This document shows positions 53,072 to 64,000 of a stretch of DNA of 64,000 nt, piece by piece. Each line of letters opens with the position of its first letter. Position 1 is the first letter of the stretch. The DNA comes from Xestospongia bergquistia (taxonomy: Eukaryota > Porifera > Demospongiae > Haplosclerida > Petrosiidae), in the NCBI GenBank assembly GCA_963965975.1, contig OZ014411.1:12974501-13038500 (forward strand). The letters run 5' to 3'. Both the position numbers and the translations under genes were made by a program. The notes beneath the pieces were generated by a model, which ran no database searches, was not told the origin of the DNA, and saw only the letters and a list, made by a program, of their open reading frames with translations.

Positions 53072-56000
53072 ATGCTCATACTGAAAAGACTTTATTTGTT
53101 AGCACTTACTTTCGTCGCAATGATTGTGACAATGTATCTGTTATTCCCTGTTATGAACTCATACGAAAAACATTTATCCTATACCAATCTTATAAAAGTA
53201 AGTTAAGTTAGTATCATACCTAGACCTCCACAGTGAGTAGGTATCGGTACGAGACTGAAGTTATACACAATTATATATGGGACACTACTCTAGCTTTTAT
53301 GATTCATTGAGTGATAAGAAGCACATTATATATTACCTCACTAATTAATATGGAAAAATATTTTACAAATATTAGAAATCAAGACATCCTGACAAAAATG
53401 TGAAAAACCAAGAGAATCAGGATGTCTTAAATATAAAATGTATGTAAATTGTTAAAAGTTTTCATCAAGAAATGATTCTATAACTATTTTTTTGATTTAT
53501 CAACATTTTGTCTTGTGTGGATGTGGACTGTAAATGCCTGACATCCTTTCCTAGGACATCTCTATGAAAAGCTTCCTTTACAAGATACTAATCTACTTCC
53601 ACTGCCTTATTTTAGGCACTGCATTGATGAAGCAACCAATGTTTGTGTTGCATCTTATACATGTAGTTTCTTCATCTTAACTTTGAGAACATCTCTGTAA
53701 AGAATGAAAAATGTAGATCTTATACTAGTTATTCTGGAAGATATTACAGAACTGACTTCTATACATTACACTATTTATATTGTGACGTTTAAATACTTGA
53801 AAGGACCATTATTACTCTATAAAGGCAATTTCTTCTGTTTTTATCCAAGTCATGTGCATAATTAATAAGTAGTACCTAAACTGCAACATACCTGTGACTT
53901 TAACTTTGACAAAATTATTTGTCTGTGTAAGACCTTTACATAGACTATTGCTCAGTAAGGAAATTCTTTTCCAGAGGTACTAAAGCACATGCTATAAGTT
54001 TAATGGTAAAAGACTCTATGAACTTAACTTAATACCATTAACAACTATACAACTCTATAATAATAACTCAATGCATAATTTGACCACCAATATGTCAATG
54101 CTAATCACTTGCTAAGTATGAGATGGCTTCCATAGTTGAAGCTCTTATCTCTTATTGACACTACTGCTTGACATCCTTTCATAGGACATCTCCTATGAAG
54201 TACTAATCTACATCCACTGCCACGTTTTAGACACTGAATTGATAAGGTAAGCAAACTCTTGCATTGCATCCAATACATGTTGTTTCTTCATCTTTGAGAA
54301 TATTTCTGTGAAGAGTGAGAAATGGATATCTGATACTACCCATTCTGGAAAATATCACTGAACTGAGCTCTTTACATTATGCTATTTATACTATGATATT
54401 TCAATACCTGAAAGGACCATTATTACTCCAAAAAAAGCAATTTCTTTGATTCTGTCTCGTTAATGTGTTAACATCGTTTTGACAATACTACACCTCCTGA
54501 TCACATATGTTTCAGTAGTCACGTGCATAATTAATAATTAGTGTTCAACATACCCTTGACTTGACTTTGACGAAATTATTTGTCTGTGTAAGACATTTAC
54601 AGACACCATTGCTAAGTAGGAAAACTCAAGAGGTACTAAAACACATGCTATAAGTTTAATGGTAGAAGACACTATGACCTTAATGCCATTAACTACACAA
54701 CTCTATAATAATACTTCAATGCATAATTTGATTGCCTGATATTGTTGCTGCCACAATATTTCAGTTTAATGACAACCCAATTTTCCATCTCTTTAGTGAG
54801 GTCTGTCAATTTTGTCACTTGTCATATAATTATATAATTAATAATTATTAAATAATCCAGAACTTCTGAAAAAAATGTGAAAAGCCCAGTAGAATTCGCA
54901 CATGTTAAAAGGCAAAAAATATGCAAATCACTAATTTTTCATCAAGAAATCATTTTTTAACTGCTCTAGTCCTTTAATATCAGCCATTTTGTCACATGTG
55001 AAGTGCGGCCTGTTAATAATATTCTCTTCCTTTGAAATTTTGATTTCTGGCTTGAAGCTAAATTAACAATGTAGCCTGTTTTACTATAAGAGATGTTTTT
55101 AATACCTTTGTCCTATCCCAGCATTGAAGTCTTTTTTGAATGAGTCTTTGTGTACCAAGAAATCTTTTGTATGATATTATAGTTCCAAACTTTGCACAAA
55201 CTTATAGTCAATGATAGTTTAATAGTTTGTTCGTTGAAGCAAATTATTTACTGCACATATAATGTTTTGCAATATTGTATCTGTTTTAATTGCTAAAAAA
55301 GTTATGAACATGGTATAGATTTATCTGATTATTAAAATTTTATTTTGTGAGAGAATGGACATTGTAGATTATATAATGTTTTGCTGTAATGAGTGTCGAA
55401 GATCTTTATGGCCTTCGTTTTAATTTTAGGAATTAAAACAATAATGAATACTAACTATAACCTTTTGAGCTACACAGAACTTAGTGATCCAATACATGCA
55501 ATTAGTAAACTTCAGAATAGCTCATACAAAACAGTTATATTAATTTTTTTTTACAGGATTCTCCTCTTCATCACCCTGCCTATCTAGATGATTTATGGAT
55601 CGTGGTTAATAAACATTTATTGGTAAGACTATAATAGCTTTCAGAAAAATTTATTATTATTTTAAAATCATATTAGATTAGACGAATGGGCTACTTTGAC
55701 ACAAGGGTCAGCTCACACTTATCTGTCGTATTTATTAGTATGCATGATGACAGACAAGCAAAAAAGCCTAATCTTTATGCACAGATCATATACAAAGACA
55801 AGTTATCAGTATGTGTTGAACTAGAGTATTGGACTCAGAGTGGCCACTTAGATGAGCGTTACTTTAAAGAGTTATGGGTAGCATATGTATTAAGAAATAA
55901 ACATGCCATCTTATCAATTGAAGCTCCAGTGATGGCAAAGATATCAACTAATGAATCATGTAATACATCTATGCCTATAATACCTATACAAGATAACACA

Positions 56001-56807
56001 AGAGATAAAAATCTAACATATGGTGTGTGTCTTCATCAACCTCTTTATAATATGAAGGATCCACAGCCGTTAGTTGACTGGGTTGAGCTAAACTTAGCTT
56101 TAGGTGCAGAGATTATTACTGTTTATCTACAGAATGTTTCAGAGTCATTTTACACAACAATGTTGCCATATATTGAGAAAGGTGCAGTTGAAGTTATTGA
56201 CTGGAAATTAAAGCCACCTTTAATAGATGGATATACTAAATGCTGGGGTCAGGTTGGAATAATAAATGAATGTATATATCGTAATATATACAGAGTGAAG
56301 TACCTGGCACTAATAGACATAGATGAATTTATTGTTCCTCAACAGACACTTACAGTAACAAAAATGTTGCATGAATTAGAAATTATAAAGCCAAAAGCAT
56401 CATCATTCACATTTTTAAATACATTATTCTTTAAAGATGGAGTCAGTCTTCCTGAAGTCAACTTATCAGTAAAATGTCAAAATATGAGTTGGCCTAGATA
56501 TTTCACATTTACTCTACAATGTGCTAATCCAGAAATTGAAGCAAAAACTGCAATTTGGCATAAAATAGTTGTTAAACCTAAGGCAGTTATAGGTGCTTGG
56601 GTTCATAATCCAACAAAAGTTCTACCAGGTTATGATCAAACATATCATGCTCCTGTGAATGTAGGTTTAACATATCATTATCGTGCACCTAATTCTAAAA
56701 GAGTCAAAAATTGTGTGAGCAAAAAGAAACCACAAAAGAAACGTGTTTTTACTATTAGTCGCTATTTTAATCAAACATTGATGGGAATATTGAAAATATT
56801 TTGTTAA
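53072..56807 (+). CDS. GT92 (DUF23) glycosyltransferase B3
   Basis: Third type B family 92 enzyme. Exon 1 is 53072-53197 (42 codons, anchor M-L-I-L-K-R-L-Y-L-L...), exon 2 is 55557-55622 (22 codons) and exon 3 is 55677-56807. All joints are phase 0 and the total is 440 residues. Intron 1 (2359 bp) and intron 2 (54 bp) closely match B2. D-I-D-E-F-I-V-P, Y-G-V-C-L-H and Y-H-Y-R are intact, as is the basic C-terminal stretch S-K-K-K-P-Q-K-K-R. Near-identity with B2 in introns as well as exons indicates a very recent duplication. Confidence 0.88.
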
Positions 56808-57770
56808 TCCTTTTCATTTCATTATGATAATAATCATGATAATTATAACATTTTCTTTATTTTTTGATAAGGAAGATTGTGTATATAAACATATAATACA
56901 GTATCTGATAGTTAATAATAATTAAACCAACCTCCTTTATCCTGAGGACGAAGTAGGAGGTATAGTTAAATGTACATGTGTGGTCAAATGGGTAAGTTTT
57001 GTTGCATAATTTAATTTGTGTATAGATTATACACTGAGGTCGAGGTAAATAAGTGATTTATACACTGATGCCAGAAGCGGCACTTTTTATTAATTATGCA
57101 CGTGATTACCAAGTGTTACTATCAGAAATATACCATAATTACTGAAGCACCATAATCAACGAGGTATATAGTGCCTGGAATGTAGTAGTGAAGATTTACA
57201 GAAAGCAATTGAGGATGTATCAGATGGCAGGCTATAAACTAGAGTAGCATCAATTTATCCAGAATAATGACAATACAACTCTAAAAGTCATAAAAATATC
57301 CAGACCAGGTCCTCCCCAGTATTAACTGAGCATTAAGTGGTAAAGTGGACTATACAAATCAAATGGCTGAAATAGGGTATTAGTACTGTAGAAAGCAATT
57401 TTACTGTGCCCCAGGTCTGGGAAGGAAGTTGTCAATGTCTTGTCGAGCCAAAAATGTTTACTATGCTACTACTAGTAGCAAAACACAAATATTGAGATTA
57501 TAGTTTGTAATAGTGCAGCAGGCAGTGTGCGAAAAATTAAAATATTGTACTGTCTGGAAACTACCTCCACTGTCCGTTAGCTGACGACAGTCATTTAGAA
57601 TCTGCCATTAAAAATAAACAAAGAAGTTAAAGTGAGTATTGTATCGATTATGTAAAGCAGGAATAGAAGAGACATCAAGTTTTGCGAAGGTCTAACCGCC
57701 TCTCAACTATCCGGATACCGCCCAGGATACTCTAGATTAACCGCAAATCACCGCCCATATCCTGAATATC
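56808..57770. other. B3-A5 spacer
   Basis: Holds the B3 3' flank and a short Tigger scrap (57190-57520). From about 57520 the sequence is unique and probably contains the A5 promoter, including several ACCGC words between 57690 and 57755. The SWIM and hAT parts of the B unit do not recur here, so this is the right edge of the B repeat. Confidence 0.65.
57190..57520 (+). pseudogene. pogo/Tigger-type transposase remnant 3 (short)
   Basis: Keeps the D-L-Q-K-A-I-E-D-V helix-turn-helix segment and a short piece around C-P-R-S-G, with the rest deleted. Same orientation as the other two copies. Confidence 0.55.
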
Positions 57771-59669
57771 ATGAGGAAGCTTAAATATATTTCTGTTGGT
57801 GTAGGCATTCTATTTGCCTTATCTTTGTTGACTGTCATGTTGAAAAATAATGAAAACTTGGTGAGTCTGCCTAAACATCATCATTTACCTAGCCAAGCAA
57901 GAATGAGCAGAAATGATCATTGGGTTGATTCACTGCCACCCACTGAAAATATGTTGGTAAGATATAATAAATAACATATGTTTGAATAAACTGTTAGTGG
58001 TAGGTAATACCAGCTGTTTCTAGTTTGATACAATACCAAAACTTCAGTTGTATTGATGGTATTGAGTGGTACTGAGGAGCCTGAGTCTATGGCCAACATG
58101 GACTGAAATATAAAAGTACATTTTCATTGTTGAAATCAGAAACATATATCTGAAATTGATGCAGATGTTCACGCAAGACATTTAACCTATAGTATATGAA
58201 AAAAGAAACAATTATTATTTAACATGAAGCATGGTAAAAATTTGCTCCATCTTTTTTGCCACATGAAGTATAACTATAGCCATGTATCATTATACAATTT
58301 CAGCAATCTCTATAATTTGTAATGTTTCAATCAATGTCAGGTACAACATTGTCTTCTATGATGATAAATTTTGATTTAGAATTATAAAAAATTTGTAGTT
58401 AGCTAAATGTGATTTGAAAGGTTGTACACCAAAATTTCTTAATCCCAGTTCCAATTTATTCTTCAGTATATATGTCTACTGTATTTTATAGCAATTGCTT
58501 AATTAATTAAGTACCAGAAATATGTCTTCATATATTTTAATTCATATCATGGCTAACAATATTTGATCTTTCTATTTTTTGGGTAGATAAGAAGGATAGC
58601 ATACTACGATGATCGTCTTGGAGATTCAGCAATTATACTGATAGCTATGCACAATGAAACAGTACAAAAGCTAGACTATTATGCTCAGGTTGTATACGAA
58701 ACAAACAAAATATGTATTCCTTTAGAATATTGGCAAAAGAGTGGAAGACTTAACTTGGAACATATTGTTCCAGAAATATATGTGAACTATTTATTAAGAA
58801 CTAATGGAAAACTTCCAAGTGAACCACCTCTCTATCTAAGAGTGACTTCAAGTAGATTGTGCACTAATGAAGGAGAAATGTCTGATCCTATATTCGTAAA
58901 GTATGGAAAAAAGGATAAACTTGTCCCATTTGGTGTATGCTTACACAAAGCATTATTTTCTATCACTAATCCTCAGTTGTTGGTAGATTGGATAGAAATA
59001 CACAAACAGTTAGGAGCTAAGATAATTACAGTCTATTTAGAAGATGTACCTGAAGTTATTACAAAGGCTGTTCAACATTATATTAAGGAGGGTCTGTTAG
59101 AGTTACTACACTGGAACTTGAAAAAAAAAACTCGAGGTTTTGGACAATCTGGTGTCATGAATGATTGCTTATATCGTAATCTTTATCGAGTAAAATATCT
59201 TGGAATGTATGATTTAGATGAGGTGATAGTTCCTCAAAAGCATTATTCATGGCATGAAATGATAGAGTACCTGAATAGTCGTTACAATTTGAATGAGTAT
59301 GCTTCACTAATTTTTAAAGGTTGTTCATTTCATGTTAGTACTGGTGATAAAGTTATAGGTAATAATATGCCACTTTGTCAAAATGCAAGTTTACCAATCT
59401 ACTTCAGATGGACAATGAGAGATGAAGTTGCTGGTGATCATGCAAAATTAATAATAGCACCTGCTCGTACAATATCAGTACAAGTTCATAATATTGAACG
59501 TCAAACTATACGACAATTGCAGAAGCATTTCTTTGTACCGACAGAATTTGGTTTATGTCATCATTATTCAAAATTTCGCAGGCCACAAAATGCGTTTTAT
59601 AGCAACGTAATGGCTCGTTATAAAGAACAAGTTTTGGAAGGAATAAAGAAGATCATGTGTCTTCTATAG
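57771..59669 (+). CDS. GT92 (DUF23) glycosyltransferase A5
   Basis: Last type A family 92 glycosyltransferase, separated from A1-A4 by the B genes. Exon 1 is 57771-57956 (62 codons, beginning M-R-K-L-K-Y-I-S, with anchor and a distinct histidine-rich stem). Exon 2 is 58587-59669 (360 codons plus stop). Total 422 residues. The intron is only 630 bp against about 2.1-2.3 kb in A1-A4. The stem still ends T-E-N-M-L before the donor, and exon 2 begins I-R-R-I-A-Y-Y-D-D, so the splice model is well supported. D-L-D-E-V-I-V-P is intact. The middle of the catalytic exon is almost identical in DNA to A1-A4 although exon 1 is very different. Confidence 0.9.
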
Positions 59670-59915
59670 CTGTATTAAATGATTTTTGTTGTATACATAT
59701 ATAAGTCACTAGAATTGGCTATTTTGGTTTGGATATTTCTTTTTCTACTCAATGGTCTTACATTCAGATTAATTGTTCATCTGGCATAATACTCATGAGT
59801 TAAGCTATAGTAGTTAACTGTACACATGCATTGCTGTGTACAGTTAAATATACACAGAGCACATTACAGTAGCTGTATTGTAATTAGGTTCTTTCTTCAA
59901 TGAATCATTTTTATA
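59670..59915. other. Convergent 3' spacer between A5 and sulfotransferase
   Basis: 246 bases between two converging stop codons. It must contain both 3' ends. It holds a short imperfect repeat around tgtacacatgcattgctgtgtaca (59819-59842). No gene. Confidence 0.7.
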
Positions 59916-62900
59916 TTAAGGGGTAATTTCAAGGAGTTTATAAGTCCAAGCTTTTTCAGATGGATATAAAGAATGATAGAAGTCAAATTCTATAGAAAAT
60001 TTGAAATACAAGGACTGTTTTAACTGCTTAGAAACCTGTGAATAATAATCAGTCATTATATCTGATGTTGTCTTTCCTGGTGGATGATAAGAAGTCTGTA
60101 AAAGCTCCAGACTTGGAGAAAACTGTTCAAGAATCTGTGCGGCATCCTTAGAGAAATTCTTGAAATTCCCATAGAAATGATAATCCATACGACATGGTTC
60201 ACAATTGTAATATTGTGGCATAAAGTGTTCATTAATAGTAGTAATGTTTTCATTTGTTATCCATTTAAGAAATGTTGTAAAGGATATGTATGATTCTGAT
60301 CTATTACTCTGTTTCCATACTTCAAACTCATTGTGACAGTATTTTTTAAAGATTTCTTGTTTAAGTCGTTCAAAATAATTGACAGGATGAATCACTTTTA
60401 AAACAGGTCCCTTTATTTTATCAATATATGCAGACAGAAGACGTTCTAATGGATGTCGAACAATTGTATATCTGTTGAATCTGAGAATACGAAATAACTT
60501 CTCATCTTCAGACAGTTCTTCATTAAGAAATGTAACCTTCTTCAAAGCCAGTTCCATCCTTCTCTCCATTATGCTTTTCTTCTTTTGTAGCCTAATAACA
60601 TATTTAGATAAAACATCCTTTCCAATGAGTAAAGTAGCTCTCATATTTGTACATCCAACCTATACAGTAAATAAGTAACAAACTATAATACTATGATATC
60701 AATATGTATGTATGTAAAGTCATGTTATCACAAATGATGTGCCAAGCTAAATGTAAATATTTTGTACACTATTTTCTATGCTTGCTCTAGTAGTGACTCA
60801 TATATATAATGGTACATATTAACTAAATGCTAAATATTTTTTTTCAGATATATTAGGACACTTTGACATGTTATTATTAAATACGAACAACTCTACAATA
60901 AACCAAGACTATAATTGAAAAAATCTAAAGTGTAAGAATAATAATCCTCTGCTCAACCTACATATACATTTACTAATTAATATTAAAGACTAAGAAATCA
61001 TTGGAGTTTGGTACTACTAAAATGAAGTTTTGACCATGCATTGACACATACTAGTCTTATAGTAAATTCGCTAGTTATATTGGCATTCAGTGAACATGAA
61101 TTAATAGCATTCATGGTCATCAATCTTCATATACAACAATTATGAACATAAATGTACAGTGTATGTTATACTAGTTACAAAAGGACTGCCAGGCATAATT
61201 TAATTGCAGACAAAGTGAAATCTTATATTTCATAACATTAGTTTTACCTTGGGCATAAAACAGAACAAATTCATACTGTCATCATCATATATGATGTGAC
61301 GGAAAACTTCATTTCGATAATATCCTTCTGGTGGTAGTGTATGATTTAAGTCTGACAAACCATGTCTATGACAAAAAGCAGCTACTTGAGACCTTTGCCA
61401 CTAAAAATTTAACAGCACGATAAAGAAGAGACAATATTTAATGTATACATGATCCTAAACATGACCCTTCTAGCTCCTCCCATAAATCCGCTTCTGGGAT
61501 ATGATTCAAAAAATAGCTAACATTGGAATCCATTAAGTCCGATTAGCCTACCTACAAATTTAAACTGATTATCCGTTTAATTTAGTAGACATAATTAACA
61601 AGTTAACAGGTAGTACATGTTTGATGGTTCAGTTCTTTGTATCATAAAATGTATGACACAGATTTTACTAGTCAATCTGACCTTGCCTCTTGTATTCATA
61701 TCAGGGTCTTCAGATGGATCCATGGAATGTTCTTTCTTAATGTTTACTTCATTGTCATTATTACCAGCCATTACTAATAGCTTTGGTGAAACAGATTCTA
61801 TGAAATAATAAAGCATTGTTCTTGTATAAAGGTAATTGTAAATACAATTAAGACAGAGAAATAATCAAAAATAATGTCATAAATTTTAGTACTTCTTTCT
61901 GCCACTTGAAAGTTTTCTGTCTGGAATGCATTTTGTGCCAGGTGGTTCAAAGATTGCTTTGGACCACGAATGTTAATATTGTACACATACGTGTGTATGT
62001 GTACAATATTAACATTTAATTCTATTGTTATATACAATTTCTGATAGCTATGAATGAACTTAATCACCTTATATAATTGCCAATACTTATCACAATCAAT
62101 AAAATACCATGAACACATGGATATCGGACAAGACTGATCAAAGCTAACACATCTTCTAAACTAAGGTCTCCAAACTTTTATTAACTTTAAAGTCTAAAAG
62201 GTCTAGTCTTCTAGAACTATAATCATCAATACAACAATTATAATGTTGATGTTATAGTTTTCTCATAAAGGCATTTATCATAAATTTCATTATATACTTC
62301 TAGTACATTATTCTGATGACAGCAATAAGTAAGTCAGTTGACCATGCCATTTTGACTGTCCTATTCAGATATTGTTTTTAGTTGCTCCTTGAGGTTCTTT
62401 TGAAAGTAACTTTACAGGTGACATTTGATTTTTGGGTACCAAAAATCAAATAAAGTGACTATTTAATCCACTATGCTTTAATATAATCAGTTTAATCTAC
62501 ATGCTTTACTAAGTTGTTATAAGGTATACACAATATTTGTTCAATGAAAAGAGACTGTCTAGTTTGTGAAGCAAACTGATATGTTATTTGAAACTATTCA
62601 GCAACAATGCTAAGAAAGTTTTAACGAAAACAATAAGAAATTGTATATACAGGACAACACTATTTCAATGCTTACCATAGTACATGTGTCATATCCATTG
62701 CTTATTATAATTTTACTATCTACAGTCAATTACATTTTGAAATCAAGTAATCTGATTGGCTATACCAATATCTAACAATTTATATGTACATGTATGTAGG
62801 TATTGCATTTTCACTAAATCCATCTTCCTTTTAGCAAGGGTCTAGTTCATAAGACACATGTTTGATCAACATGTTAGTGATATATTGCACAAGAAAGTCA

Positions 62901-63264
62901 ATAGCACATAATGCTACTGAAATAACAAGGAAGCAAACACTAATAATAATATGAACATAAATCTCAACACAGTGGACATGAGAAAGTACCAACAAGGAAA
63001 GCACTCAGTGCCATATAAATACTTATATATATTGTGGCAATGGGATAATTTGGTTGGAACATAAGTTAGTTCACAGATACCACACACACTAGTATTCATA
63101 AACAACTGACTTTTAGTGGTGATAGTCACATCATCCTCGTGTCTTAGAGAGTGGTTATCTGTACCAGAATCATCTTTGATTATCATTAAAAGTAAGATAC
63201 ATACTACAAAGAACCCAATCACAATGAACAGGACCTTCTTTTTCGTTCTTCTTATCAACATCAT
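59916..63264 (-). CDS. Carbohydrate sulfotransferase (HNK-1/CHST8-14 type)
   Basis: Golgi PAPS-dependent sulfotransferase (Sulfotransfer_2). Rebuilt minus-strand exons: 63264-63081 (61 codons plus one base, G/gtatct donor), 61797-61682, 61400-61248, and 60659-59916. Phases 1, 0 and 0 agree at every joint, giving 398 residues, normal for the family. The type II anchor spans about residues 11-29 after R-R-T-K-K-K. The 5'-phosphosulfate motif P-K-V-G-C-T-N is at 150-156, split by the last intron. The 3'-phosphate motif V-R-H-P-L-E-R-L-L-S-A-Y is at 218-229. D-Y-H-F-Y-G-N-F lies towards the C-terminus. The two leading ATGs are adjacent; I take the first. It converges on A5. The sugar acceptor cannot be told from sequence. 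Confidence 0.85.
61972..62013. repeat. Perfect 19-bp inverted repeat in sulfotransferase intron 1
   Basis: Arms GTTAATATTGTACACATAC and its exact complement around GTGT. A strong DNA or RNA hairpin of unknown role. Confidence 0.95.
62423..62451. repeat. 13-bp inverted repeat in sulfotransferase intron 1
   Basis: Arms ATTTGATTTTTGG and CCAAAAATCAAAT separated by GTA. Confidence 0.9.
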
Positions 63265-63317
63265 AATGCCTCTATTATGATACAACCACACCCCTCTCCA
63301 CCCCTTCAGAAAACCTC
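63265..63317. promoter_or_regulatory. Probable bidirectional promoter/5' leader
   Basis: Only 53 bases separate the sulfotransferase start codon (minus strand) from a plausible plus-strand start at 63318. The interval has CCACACCCC and CCACCCC words typical of Sp/KLF-type sites. Transcription start sites may lie inside the opposing genes. Confidence 0.4.
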
Positions 63318-64000
63318 ATGGCTGATAGCAAAGGTTAGTAACATCAAATAGTGTGTTGGTAATGACATAAGTAGTGGTGATATTTTATAATCAGGATACA
63401 CAGTATCGTATCCAATCATAACACTAGACCTTGATCTATAGTAAGTTTGTTATAATTATTTTTGCTATTTTTTGTTGGCCACGTTTTTGTCATATTTAGT
63501 TGATTAAGATTTGATTGTGAGGTATTTTATAGATGAATACATACGCGTACTGTAAGTCTTACATGTAGATTTTTCAAAGATACGTATTATTACTGTTACC
63601 TACTAGTGCTATTGAATCGATTGGTAATATACATTTACATTTGATAGAGCTTTTGTAAACAGATACTTTCTTATTCCTTTAGTAGCAGGAGACAGCAGTG
63701 ATGGACAAGATTATTTGACATCTGTTGTAGGTAATAATTATATCCTTTATATAATATTTATAGGTGTAATTATTTCCATGGTACATCCCACTATCACAAT
63801 AAAAGAAAAAAAGAGATTGGATAAGGAAACTTGAATAACCCTATCATTTATATTATTGATACAGTGTAGATGTGGTAAGTCTTCATTGAAGTGTGAGCCT
63901 ATGATCATTCAGCTTAATAAGCCTTTTTTACATCAAAAGGTCCATTTGAAGTTTTAGATCACATCATTGACTAAAGCACTTCACTAGAGATACAAAGAAT
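63318..64000 (+). CDS. Start of an unidentified plus-strand gene, continues off window
   Basis: Exon 1 is 63318-63333: M-A-D-S-K plus one base, then a good donor (G/gttagt). Exon 2 is 63683-63730 after a tttag acceptor. It continues in frame as V-A-G-D-S-S-D-G-Q-D-Y-L-T-S-V-V and ends phase 1 before gtaata. Two short exons with matching phase are suggestive but weak. I could not place a third exon in the last 270 bases: the next acceptor at about 63866 runs into a stop. No family is recognised. Confidence 0.3.

Noticed and set aside
60475-60678. 67-codon plus-strand frame opposite the sulfotransferase
   Set aside because: Antisense shadow of the well-supported catalytic exon.
1-64000. CRISPR arrays, rRNA or tRNA genes
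   Set aside because: No regularly spaced direct repeats and no cloverleaf or rRNA-like sequence noticed; the context is eukaryotic.

Overview
The window looks like animal (metazoan) genomic DNA. It is strongly AT-rich, has GT-AG introns, fossil eukaryotic DNA transposons (hAT, pogo/Tigger), microsatellites and intron-split type II membrane glycosyltransferases, and shows no bacterial signals. My best guess is a demosponge such as Amphimedon queenslandica, based on gene family and compact gene spacing; this is an inference that a search would have to confirm.

The core is a tandem, same-strand array of eight family 92 (DUF23-type) glycosyltransferase genes in the order A1 A2 A3 A4 B1 B2 B3 A5. 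Type A genes have two exons: a type II membrane anchor plus stem, then one catalytic exon, with a DLDEV metal-binding motif. Type B genes have three exons: an anchor, a 22-residue stem exon, and a catalytic exon after a 54-58 bp intron, with a DIDEF motif. The splice point just before I-R-R is shared by both types, so they descend from one gene. A1-A3 lie in about 6-9 kb repeat units. B1-B3 lie in about 7-9 kb units that also carry remnants of an hAT transposase, a pogo/Tigger transposase and a SWIM zinc-finger protein.

The array is bracketed on the opposite strand by two carbohydrate sulfotransferases of the HNK-1/chondroitin type (Sulfotransfer_2). The left one runs off the window at position 1, and its PAPS 5'-phosphosulfate motif is degenerate. 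The right one (59916-63264) is rebuilt here as four exons with intact PAPS motifs. An exact copy of the left sulfotransferase's anchor exon is stranded between A1 and A2. At the right edge a probable plus-strand gene begins 53 bp from the sulfotransferase start codon, which suggests a shared bidirectional promoter.

Taken together, the locus could encode a Golgi set that galactosylates (GT92) and sulfates surface or secreted glycans. Recent duplication, conversion-like patterns and mobile-element debris indicate rapid turnover. The role of the glycan, for example in cell recognition, is speculation.
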